Source: Scleroderma bovista (taxonomy: Eukaryota > Basidiomycota > Agaricomycetes > Boletales > Sclerodermataceae). From it: a DNA stretch of 20,196 nt. Under the pieces are notes generated by a model, which saw only the letters and a program-made list of their open reading frames with translations, did no database searches and had not been told where the DNA came from. The translations under genes and the position numbers were made by a program. The stretch is from the NCBI GenBank assembly GCA_037178675.1, contig JAYMGJ010000091.1:1-20196 (forward strand), written 5' to 3'. Within the stretch, counting starts at the first letter, position 1. Each line of letters starts with the position of its first letter. Of this stretch, positions 10,901 through 18,820 are shown piece after piece.

Positions 10901-10970
10901 ATTCGTTTTGGACAATCTGCCAGATTTCAAGCATTATCAGATGCCACCTAGTGCTGATTTGACTTTTTGA
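7965..10970 (+). CDS. pyranose 2-oxidase, intact, 23 exons
   Basis: FAD-dependent GMC-family oxidase: glucose + O2 to 2-dehydroglucose + H2O2. Exons: 7965-8030, 8085-8153, 8203-8228, 8270-8350, 8403-8412, 8465-8535, 8585-8692, 8752-9022, 9076-9209, 9259-9358, 9429-9447, 9502-9521, 9582-9644, 9695-9717, 9768-9798, 9862-9867, 9915-9952, 10007-10147, 10200-10343, 10401-10441, 10492-10513, 10572-10619, 10670-10970 (1,833 nt, 610 aa). All introns are GT-AG, 41-70 nt, and all phases close with no internal stop. Seen: Rossmann motif GSGPIG (27-32); GGMATHWTC with the His expected to carry FAD covalently (H143) and the Thr two residues later; [13 protein letters not shown] active-site segment; catalytic pair H501 (YHLGG) and N544 (NPTLT). 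No signal peptide. An in-frame stop at 7920 fixes the start. The start of exon 4 is uncertain: an acceptor at 8287 also keeps frame and removes six residues. Confidence 0.95.
9862..9867 (+). other. 6-nt microexon (Glu-Leu) of pyranose 2-oxidase
   Basis: GAACTT lies between intron 9799-9861 (GTAAGT, then a 16-T run at 9839-9854, then GCTGCAG) and intron 9868-9914 (GTAAGT...CCCTAG). It is in phase 0 on both sides. The joined protein reads [16 protein letters not shown], which matches the family pattern as I recall it (an FCQxVL segment followed by a Glu-Leu/Phe-Ile/Val-Asp-Ser step). The family match is the evidence that the hexamer is exonic. Confidence 0.8.
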
Positions 10971-12711
10971 AGAGTGACGATATGTCATGGCAACGCCCAA
11001 ATGGGTCAGCTTTTTCGTCTGTACACGTGTATAGTATCTGCTGTTTGATGACTTCGTGCAAGTTGGCTGTTTTGTTTTCAAATTAGTTGTTTACAAGTGC
11101 AAAATATATGTCGGTTTATTTCGAAAAATTGGCTGGTGTCTTTCGTGTCTAACATGTTACAGGACTGTGGGCTCGACGCAGCTGGACTTCGTCTGCAATA
11201 AGTGTTCTCGGAGTCGTAGGGGCAAGTACTATGTATGCATCTCACTTAGAAATCACTGGACTGGACGGCCCCAGGCACATCCTCGATGTTATCGACGATC
11301 TAGCGCGCTACGGACCTGCTACAAGCACGTATTTATGTAGTACAGTGGCACCCAACGCCTGTGGTACGGATGCACTGTAACAGGTAGTACGTTCCAGGAA
11401 GGACAAGTTCAATATGGCGCTTGACTAGGACCTGGGCATGATAGTCGATAGTAGTTCAGGACATTCAATGAAGGCTATACCACTGTTCGATTTCCTAATA
11501 GCAGTCCGCACAACAGTTAGTAGCTATCATGCAAGATCCGCGTCGCGGTAAGGTTACTCTGAAAAACAGAAGGCAGTGAGACGATGTCAAAGCAAGATGG
11601 TCCCCAAAGACGTACGACTACACTCAATGGATCCGATCATCTCCAAAATTTTCGAATCCGGCATCAACACAACACTCCACAATCTCACCATGCATATATC
11701 TCTTCGTCTATTTGTTTCGATTCTAATGACGAAGCCGGGTCACTATGTGATGATTTTGTTCGGTACCAGTAGTAGCCCCACTCGGAATATTGACGAAAGA
11801 GAGGAGATAGAGCAGAGGCACTACGCAGAGAGACGGGCCATGCCCCATAGCCAGACCGCACTGATTTTTATCGGGAACAATTAAATGTGGGATGACAGTC
11901 AGGACAAGGAGCCATCGAATCAAAAATAGTGGACAGTCTGAATTCGCCGAAAACGGGGGATTGGGGAAGGGGGCCACTTTCTTCATTGTGCTGCATGGTA
12001 CATAGTAGCCCACAATTTGATGGTGAGTTTGCCGCATAGCCAGCAGGTAAGGTCCGGCGGTTGATGCACCGAATCTCGGAGGAGTCGGAAAACTAACCAC
12101 AACATACCTTTAAGCCTAGTGCCTATGCAAATACTGCCTGCATAAATCATGAATACAAGAGTAATCCGAATACAGATCGGAACAGATCGGAGCCTGTGGT
12201 GGGCCAGTCAGTGCATACACGGGAATAGTATGACGATGACGTGCAGAGACAAAAAGATTCAATGGCTGGTCGCCAACACTAGAGGCAAAGTGAAGTGAGT
12301 CCGTGGTTACTCAAGTACTCACCGGTGTCGCCTTTGACGCTGACTCGGTCTCTGCACCGCCTTGGATGTCGACACGGCTGTGGTGGGTACAATCGGCGAA
12401 TGTCGTAGTTCATCAAATGCACGGCCGTCACGCAGGTCCGACCTTTGCATCCGAGTCCCACAGCAACAGTGCAGCCTGCAGGCAGGGTTCTCGTTGACTG
12501 TGCATTTGACGAACACTATCCACCAGTATCCACCGTTTGTCACAGCCACGTCAGTGGTAACCGCAGCCATGTACATGAGCACTAGGACAACCATGAAGGC
12601 TGTTCTGTTGACTGACAGTCCTATGTTTCCTACAAAAGGCGACATTGATTCCACCCTTGTTCCTATCGAACACACTCACATTTCGCTCAGCACTCAGCCC
12701 TCGAGATAGTC
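10971..12711. other. long intergenic region without a recognised gene
   Basis: This 1,741-bp region lies between pyranose 2-oxidase and the membrane-protein gene. It includes the oxidase 3' UTR and the downstream promoter. Short ORFs occur: plus 11584-11772; minus 11723-12100 and 12319-12675, both with a hydrophobic stretch. None shows a known motif, and no consistent splice model joins them. A decayed gene on the minus strand between 11723 and 12675 is possible but unproven. A small tandem of CAGATCGGA (two units) lies near 12173-12192. Confidence 0.45.
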
Positions 12712-13680
12712 ATGTCTCTCGATACCCAAGGCATCCTTGCAGCAGTAACTTTGGCCATATATCTTCCCGTCTTCTTCTTCGCTCTCCGCATTGCCTTGAA
12801 GTACAGGAGACATGGTTGGATACTACTTGTCCTATTCTCATTGAGTACGTGTTACTTTCACCCACATCTTGTACATTTGTTAAACATCACACAGTACGAA
12901 TCGTCGGAGGGGCACTCTTAGTGGCAGCAGAAGAAATCCGACCAGCTGTGACTGGACTCTATATAGGAGGTTATTCCTTGGAAGCATCTGGTCTATCACC
13001 ACTGTTGCTTTGTACCCTTGCCCTACTCCACATGACGTCCGTGTTCTCCTGCTACTCTTTTGATTTGCGAATCTGACTGTTTTAACAGAACCCAGACGCA
13101 GGATGGCCATGAGAAATATGGACTCATGTTCAGAATTGTACACCTTCTGGGAATTGCTGCCCTAACGCTGACCATTGTCGGCATTTCGGAAACTAGCCCT
13201 AGCTCGCAGTCGTCTTCTGAGACGATGCGTCGTATTGGTGTCCTTCTTTTCGCAGCGCTATATATCATTTTGGTCGCTGTCACCATCTCGCAATGGATAC
13301 GTCACAAGCAGATCATGAGATATCGCAAGCAGGTATGTCATACTTTCAAGCTGTCTGTTCCCTTTAACTCACGGGATCAACAGCTCCTACTCGCTGTTTC
13401 TGTCGCGCTGCCGTTCCTCGCTGTCCGCACACTTTATAGCGTCCTCTCTACCTTCTCGTCGAGTACCTTCACGACCACCGGCACAAGTTCAAGCTCTAAC
13501 AGTGATCTCGCCAAATTCAACATGTTTTCTGGCGAGTGGCAGATATACTTGGCCATGGATATGATCATGGAATATGTCACGGTTCTCATTTTTATTTTTG
13601 CGGGCATCACTTTGAAGTTGGACCAGGACTACAAGTTACAGGAACACGATGAATATCCTCTGTATCGGCAGGGGTACTAA
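12712..13680 (+). CDS. seven-helix fungal membrane protein (DUF7702-like)
   Basis: Four exons: 12712-12844, 12895-13036, 13089-13332, 13384-13680 (816 nt, 271 aa). Introns are GT-AG, 50-52 nt, and phases close. Seven hydrophobic segments are visible at about residues 7-29, 37-56, 62-90, 104-124, 140-160, 173-197 and 226-248. A Ser/Thr-rich loop (~200-215) precedes the last helix, and a charged tail (QDYKLQEHDEY) follows it. The FSLIRIVGGAL motif after the second helix and LESAGLSPLLL-like wording (here LEASGLSPLLL) recall the fungal DUF7702 membrane family, whose function is unknown. The third intron is 51 nt and stop-free in frame, so an unspliced transcript would still encode a protein 17 residues longer; the spliced form reads RYRKQ-LLLAVSVALPF and keeps the helix compact. 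No functional partner is evident nearby. Confidence 0.85.
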
Positions 13681-14051
13681 GCTGGACTTTCCGACGTGGT
13701 GTAGCATTAGACTGTTGTATCATAGGCCCACGGCAATGTCAAGTTACTATAGTAGCTATACAGATACAACCATTGTTGCTATATAATGCACCTGTTACAT
13801 TACTTTGCATGTCAGACAAATGTCAGAGCTGCAGAGTCAAGCTCTTCCCATACTGCCTCAAGAGGCAGGCGCAATTGGGTCTGGGAAGCGCTCCGGCTTA
13901 GTTGAGCTCCTTGTAAGATGTTCTTCTTTCCTCCAACTCTATACCCATAGCCAAGCCATCTGTAGTTGGCAGAGAGTTGCTCCGTTAAACTCGTATGTCC
14001 AGAAGCCGAGTGGAGGTTGACAACAAACCACTGGAAGTGACAAGTGCGCAC
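13681..14051. other. spacer between the membrane-protein gene and the mobile element
   Basis: This 371-bp region should hold the 3' UTR of the membrane-protein gene. A short perfect palindrome, CTGCCTC-AA-GAGGCAG, lies at 13853-13868. No coding or RNA gene was recognised. Confidence 0.45.
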
Positions 14052-14080
14052 CTTAGGCACCAGTTTTAAGATGTTCCCAC

Positions 14081-14130
14081 GGTCTCTTGATGGGGTTTTT
14101 TGGTAGGGCGAAACCTATCTAAGAGATACC
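14081..14130. repeat. left sub-terminal hairpin of the element
   Basis: GGTCTCTTGATGGGGTTT pairs imperfectly with AAACCTATCTAAGAGATACC across a ~12-nt loop. A related hairpin occurs at the right end (16146-16194). Paired sub-terminal hairpins of this kind are plausible transposase recognition sites. Confidence 0.55.
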
Positions 14131-14404
14131 CTCCCTCGGCGCTACTCCCACTCAAATCCCAAAATAGACAGAGAGGTTCCCATCCCTATCTGGTGAGCCT
14201 CCCAGCATTCTCCACTTAATCCCCATTTGTTTTGATTTCACTTCTCCGCTTCTTGTAGGTTTACATAAGCGCTACAAGTGTTGTTACTCCCGAAACATGA
14301 CCGCATTTGGTCGCTACCTGAGCTGCAATATTCCCACCCTCCTGGTGAGCCTCTTCTGCCTTCCTGTACCCTATCCCTTGCCCCTATGTACAGTACATAG
14401 TATC

Positions 14405-15028
14405 ATATATCTTATATGAATATATAAGACAATAACTGGATCCTCAAATGAGTGTGTCAGAGGCTCTGGGTGGTTGGAAAAATAGTTAGGGGTAAAAACA
14501 AAAAAGGCTTCGCATTTTTGATACATTGGACATACACACTTCTAAATTACATCCCCTTCAAGGGGCCATATGTACCTACAACATATACCAAGCGCATTTG
14601 ATGGGGTGGAGCCTCTGCAGTGCTGTGTCACATTCTCCTCCTCCTGGTAATACACCCTGGGAAGGCTCTTACTGTGAGTGTTGGTACTTTTGGGATGGTT
14701 TGTAACTGTATTAGTATACTATTACCACTTGTCTATCACATAAACTGGAAGACTGACCGCTCTAAAGGTGAGCAGGAAGGCAAACACTACTTTTATGAAA
14801 ATAGGGGCTTTATCAGTCCCCAGAGCAATTATCTATATTCTGAGTATCTAGGAGGCTCTGTAATACTATATAGTAGTCGCTATACCATCACCAAGTCCAT
14901 AACCCGATGTGGAAGAGCAGGGGAAGCAAAATGATATGATGGAGGGTGTGGGAAAATGTCCGAAAAAATGTAGAGACTTTGAAAACATATCAAAAAAGTG
15001 ACATAGCACACCACACACAATGTCTGGT
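14405..15028 (+). repeat. left arm of the 624-bp inverted repeat
   Basis: Each base x pairs with base 30323-x in the right arm. This register was checked at both ends and in the middle, so there is no net length difference over 624 bp. The few mismatches I noticed (such as GGGTGG against GGATGG, GGGTGT against GGGCGT, and TGTAG against TGCGG) imply roughly 98-99% identity. The arm holds a 104-codon ORF (14620-14934) that is repeated in the other arm and resembles no protein I know. Confidence 0.93.
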
Positions 15029-15294
15029 CCTCTATGGATTGTGCTACTGACTTTCTAGTGTCATTACAAACTCTTTTGATGTGTCATAGTATTTGTATAA
15101 ACCATAAACTCTTCAGAAAGCGAAAATTTGGCACAAGGGGACACCTTGTGCAGTGGCTGCATTTCAGTACTGCAGGTTGCACAATCTGTACACTAAGTCT
15201 GGAGTCCAGAGGTTCTGCCAGGCTAACCAATGGTTTATCCTGTATGGTAATGTCCTATCAGAGCTCACATTTTCAGTACTACTATCAGTGTACC
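15029..15294. other. 266-bp loop between the palindrome arms
   Basis: Single-copy sequence between the arms. No ORF of note and no recognisable motif. It keeps the arms apart, which would permit a hairpin RNA with a large loop if transcribed. Confidence 0.8.
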
Positions 15295-15918
15295 ACCAGA
15301 CATTGTGTGTGGTGTGCTATGTCACTTTTTTGATATGTTTTCAAAGTCTCCGCATTTTTTCGGACATTTTCCCACGCCCTCCATCATATCATGTTGCTTC
15401 CCCTGCTCTTCCACATCGGGTTATGGACTTGGTGATGGTATAGCGACTACTATATAGTATTACAGAGCCTCCTAGATACTCAGAATATAGATAATTGCTC
15501 TGGGGACTGATAAAGCCCCTATTTTCATAAAAGTAGTGTTTGCCTTCCTGCTCACCTTTAGAGCGGTCAGTCTTCCAGTTTATGTGATAGACAAGTGGTA
15601 ATAGTATACTAATACAGTTACAAACCATCCCAAAAGTACCAACACTCACAGTAAGAGCCTTCCCAGGGTGTATTACCAGGAGGAGGAGAATGTGACACAG
15701 CACTGCAGAGGCTCCACCCCATCAAATGCGCTTGGTATATGTTGTAGGTACATATGGCCCCTTGAAGGGGATGTAATTTAGAAGTGTGTATGTCCAATGT
15801 ATCAAAAATGCGAAGCCTTTTTTGTTTTTACCCCTAACTATTTTTCCAACCATCCAGAGCCTCTGACACACTCATTTGAGGATCCAGTTATTGTCTTATA
15901 TATTCATATAAGATATAT
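15295..15918 (-). repeat. right arm of the 624-bp inverted repeat
   Basis: Reverse complement of 14405-15028. It is followed immediately by GACCAAATGCGGTC (15919-15932), whose counterpart in the left half (14299-14312) is separated from the left arm by 92 extra bases (14313-14404). The similarity therefore extends beyond the arms, interrupted on the left by an insertion or on the right by a deletion. Confidence 0.93.
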
Positions 15919-16145
15919 GACCAAATGCGGTCATGCTTCGGGAGGTAGTAATGCTTTTTGTGATTATGTAATCTTACATGAAGCAGTGAACAACTATTAA
16001 TAAAAATAAAGAAGCCTCGGAGGCTCGTCTGAGCCTCGGAGGAGGGTCGAGAGTGCTATGCCGACACGAAGCCGACAAAATGAACAATCTCAGGACTAGC
16101 TGAATAATGGCGGCAAATTCTGACGCGGATGCTGTGCGGATGGTT

Positions 16146-16194
16146 GGTCTCTTAGATGGGTTTCCCACAACATAAAAACCCGTCTAAAAGAGCC
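16146..16194. repeat. right sub-terminal hairpin of the element
   Basis: GGTCTCTTAGATGGGTTT pairs with AAACCCGTCTAAAAGAGCC across an ~11-nt loop, with one bulge. It is related to the left hairpin at 14081-14130 and lies just inside the right terminal repeat. Confidence 0.6.
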
Positions 16195-16391
16195 TTATTG
16201 CCACCGAGAACTGGTGCCTAAGAGCTAGTTCGGGAGGAAAGTCCCATGATAAATCTAGGTACAAAGACCAACAAAAAATCCACAAGGACTGTTGACATAA
16301 GCTGCAATATTCCAGCGGAGTTCAGGCTCTGGCCGAGATGCCGTGTTGGAGGCGGGGTTAGTATCAACACCGCAGTGTGGCTCACACATCG

Positions 16392-16407
16392 CTCTCTCTC
16401 TCTCTCT
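16392..16407 (+). repeat. (CT)8 microsatellite
   Basis: Eight CT units just before the ATG at 16415. CT tracts are common in fungal 5' leaders, so it may belong to the leader of the small ORF that follows. Confidence 0.8.
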
Positions 16408-16414
16408 TTCTGTG

Positions 16415-16585
16415 ATGACCTCCAAGAAGTCATCACGCTCACCCACCAAGGGTACATCTACTTCTCACCAAGCGGCCACATCATCGGGATCGTGTCAAGA
16501 CCGGTTCTCCTCAATGATCTTACTAGGAGGTCCAGAGGTGCAGGGAACTAATGAGGAGGTAAGTCCAGACACTAGTAGGTGCTAG
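16415..16585 (+). CDS. short Ser/Thr/Lys-rich ORF, possible first exon or gene fragment
   Basis: ATG at 16415 opens a 56-codon frame beginning MTSKKSSRSPTKGTSTSHQA. A good splice donor, GAG|GTAAGT, lies at 16558/16559 in phase 0, giving a possible 48-codon first exon. The repeat field starts directly after it and no matching second exon was found. The basic, Ser/Thr-rich composition resembles N-terminal ends of transposon-associated or SANT-type fungal proteins, but I do not recognise it. It may be a 5' fragment cut off by the repeats. Confidence 0.3.
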   Translation: MTSKKSSRSPTKGTSTSHQAATSSGSCQDRFSSMILLGGPEVQGTNEEVSPDTSRC

Positions 16586-16979
16586 TTAGTGCGGAGAGTC
16601 AAGTCCGGGTCAAACGAATGAAGTCTGGGCACTAGAGAAGCACAGGGAGTAAGTCCGGGTTTTTGCGGAGTAAGTCCGGACCGCGGGAAAGTGGTCCGGA
16701 GTTGAGCGCAGCTTGTCCGGAGCAAAGGACATCCCAGAGGTGGGATAAGTCCTGAGAGGTCTAGCGTCGAGTCTGGGACAGAGGTGGCTTTTGCCCTCGT
16801 GCAAGTAGGAGACTTGCTAGGATCGGACATAGGACCAAGGGGACGAGATAGGATGGAGGCCAGAGTTGGCCGGAGTTCAGGAGAACAAGATGGGATTAGG
16901 AGAGCATGGTGGGTAGTACAGAGTGGGGAGTATCTTAGTCGAGATTTGATCTAAGGACTACTAGGCTGGAGTATGGTAG

Positions 16980-17120
16980 TTTATATAGTAATGAAACTAA
17001 GGTGAGTATATATGGTGACAAGTAAACACCTTAATGTCGAGACAAGGGATGGAGCAGAAGCAGACAGGAAAATAAACCAGGTACAAGAAAATAAAGCAGG
17101 AACAGGAAAATAAACCGGAG
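16980..17120 (+). repeat. direct repeat copy A
   Basis: Contains a GAAACTA(A/G)GGT...GGTGACAAGTAAACA...ACAAGGGATG sequence followed by three spaced AAAATAAA words. The same order and wording recurs at about 18670-18820. The two copies are about 1.7 kb apart and flank the SANT-like gene. They are diverged, so the duplication is not recent. Confidence 0.7.
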
Positions 17121-17269
17121 CGGAAGCAGACACGGGGAACTAGAGTTACAGGGACGACGGAGGAAAAGCAGGGACAAGGGAACTAGGTCGGAAGAGGACA
17201 GGTAAGGGTCAGAGGTGGACTTAACTAATGTTAAGTCCGGAGCGATGTCCAGGACCGGAGGAAGTGCAA

Positions 17270-17350
17270 GAGCGGAGGGAGTGTACGAGCGGAGGGAGTG
17301 TGCGAGCGGAGGGAGTGTGCGAGCGGAGGGAGTGTGCGAGTGGAGGAAGG
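17270..17350 (+). repeat. 17-bp minisatellite, about 4.5 units
   Basis: The unit GAGCGGAGGGAGTGTGC starts at 17270, 17287, 17304 and 17321, with a partial diverged unit from 17338. The units are nearly identical (one A/G change in the first), so the array is younger than the surrounding degenerate repeats. The period is not a multiple of three, so it is not a coding repeat. Confidence 0.85.
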
Positions 17351-17720
17351 GCGGAGTAGCCGGAGGAAGGTCCGGAGTTGGACATGGAAATGTCCTAAGC
17401 CTTTGGTGGACCTGACAGAGGAAGTGGAGCAGGAGCAGGAGCAGAACTGAGCCGGAGTTGGATGTACCAGCCAGAGTTGGGCTACGTCGCAGACAAGGCT
17501 AAGGGAGTGGCCGGACTGAAACCGGAGTAGCGACTAGTGGTAGGTACAGGTCCGACACGGAGGAGTTAAACCGCAGATCTGTCTGTAAGAAGACAGGGGT
17601 TAGTCCTGAGGCGGAGATGGACGTAGTGACCGGAGTTGAGCTGGAGTGCAGCTATAGGGCTGGAGATGGCCGGACTAGATCCGGAGTTGCATCTATACCT
17701 AAGGAGAGGTCAGGTGGGCC

Positions 17721-18588
17721 ATGGTTAGACCGGAGTTGCGACTGGAAAAGTATGGATATGACAGATCGGCATCATGGCCGGATGCGGATATTAACACTCT
17801 CCTCGATCTAGCTATTTCTCACAAGGCATCGGCTGGCCAGGGCATGAATTTCCGGGCAACTTTTTGGAATGGGGTTGCTGCTGCTCTTGCCAACCCCAGC
17901 AAAGGAGGACCCAAGACTCCCGAAGGATGTAAGGACAAGTACAAAAGGGTGAGTAATTTTCAGCCTAAATAATGGAATAATCAACTGATATTGCCTACAG
18001 CTGAGAAAGACGTATGAAGTTGTTGATCACATTGCGAACACGTCCGGGTTCGCATATTCACTTGAGTTAGGGGCCAATGTCGGTCTGGAGAACAAGGCTG
18101 TGTGGGATGCATATGTCAAGGTGCGTCGCCATAAGAAGGACACTGATCTAGGCTAATGGTAGTAATGTTGACAGATACACAAAGATGCGACTACTTTCAA
18201 AACAAAAGGCTGGCTACACTACAATAAAATGAAGCTGCTCATGCCCTCTAAGGGCAAGGGCTTAAATCGCTTCTCTGCATTAAGCCTCAGTGCTCCACAC
18301 TCTGCTACTGATGGCATTTCCACCGGTAGTAGTTCGCATGATGAGGGAAGTAATAGCACTGTGGGGGGACATTCTGTTGCTCCATGCACTTCTAATGACA
18401 TGGAGATGTCTACCTGTCAAGTCCGGGTCTACTCTGGTAGGGGGTCCGGTCAAGTCCGGACGAGCGCGGACGAAGGAAGAGGGCAGAGGGCTGGACGAGG
18501 GATTAGTCCGGCCGGAGTTGGTGACCGCTTGGATTCAACGACAAGGACGACGTGCATTGATCCCTTGCGTAGGTTCCGGTCAAGGTGA
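17721..18588 (+). CDS. SANT/Myb-like domain protein, 3' end chimeric with repeats
   Basis: Exons 17721-17948, 18001-18120 and 18175-18588 (253 aa); introns of 52 and 54 nt are GT-AG, phase 0. Residues ~15-130 form a Myb/SANT-like domain of the type abundant in Agaricomycetes. Seen are SWPDADINTLLDLAISHKA, GMNFRATFWNGVAAAL, the basic GGPKTPEGCKDKYKRLRKTY, the WDAYVKIHKDA segment, and KGWLHYNKMKLLMPSKGKG. A Ser/Thr-rich linker follows. Members are thought to bind DNA and are often linked to transposons; the function is unknown. From about 18417 the frame reads into AGTCCGG-type repeats (QVRVYSGRGSGQVRTSADE...) until TGA 18586-18588, so the natural C-terminus is missing. The first ~8 codons also overlap repeat-like sequence, so the start is uncertain. 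It is either a truncated gene or a fragment captured by the repeat field. Confidence 0.65.
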
Positions 18589-18669
18589 TAGAGACGGAGA
18601 CAGACAGAGACTGGAGTAGTGACTAAGTTGATTTCAGACTGAGGAGTACAGGATAAACTAGAGGGTACT

Positions 18670-18820
18670 TATACTAAGTAGAAACTAGGGTCGAGTACAT
18701 ACGGTGACAAGTAAACAACCTAATAGCGGACAAGGGATGACCGGAGTTAGGACTAGGTCAGGTCCGGTGAAAATAAAGTCAGGTCTGTGTAAAATAAATC
18801 AGGTCCGGTGAAAATGCTAC
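18670..18820 (+). repeat. direct repeat copy B
   Basis: Second copy of the block at 16980-17120: GAAACTAGGGT, GGTGACAAGTAAACAACC, GACAAGGGATG, then three AAAATAAA-like words separated by CAGGTCCGG. It lies downstream of the SANT-like gene. Confidence 0.7.

Larger units (their letters stand above)
14052..16222. mobile_element. non-autonomous TIR element containing a giant inverted repeat
   Basis: The ends match as reverse complements: CTTAGGCACCAGTT at 14052-14065 and its complement at 16209-16222. Just inside each end is a related ~50-bp hairpin (14081-14130 and 16146-16194) with GGTCTCTTNGATGGGTTT-like arms. Between them lies the 624-bp inverted repeat. There is no transposase-like ORF, so the unit is best read as a non-autonomous DNA transposon or foldback element of about 2.2 kb. 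The regions between the hairpins and the long arms are diverged and only partly alignable. I could not identify a convincing target-site duplication next to the termini, so the outer boundary and the superfamily remain open. Confidence 0.6.

Noticed and set aside
11723..12100. 125-codon minus-strand ORF
   Set aside because: One hydrophobic stretch but no family resemblance and no good splice link to neighbouring ORFs.
12319..12675. 118-codon minus-strand ORF with one hydrophobic segment
   Set aside because: It lies in the promoter region of the membrane-protein gene, has no recognisable family, and open frames on the plus strand overlap it. Kept only as a possible gene remnant.
14620..15703. 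Identical 104-aa ORFs, one in each palindrome arm
   Set aside because: They are copies of each other by virtue of the inverted repeat, resemble no known protein and offer no independent evidence of coding.
14052..16222. Assignment of the foldback element to PIF/Harbinger on the basis of TTA/TAA beside a GGCACC terminus
   Set aside because: TTA on the left and TAA on the right are reverse complements, not a direct duplication, so they extend the inverted repeat rather than marking a target-site duplication.
17270..17350. Possible CRISPR-like array
   Set aside because: The units are contiguous with no spacers, and this is eukaryotic DNA; it is a minisatellite.
16980..18820. LTR retrotransposon with the direct repeats as LTRs
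   Set aside because: The repeats are short and diverged, show no clear TG...CA ends, primer-binding site or polypurine tract, and no reverse transcriptase, integrase or protease lies between them.
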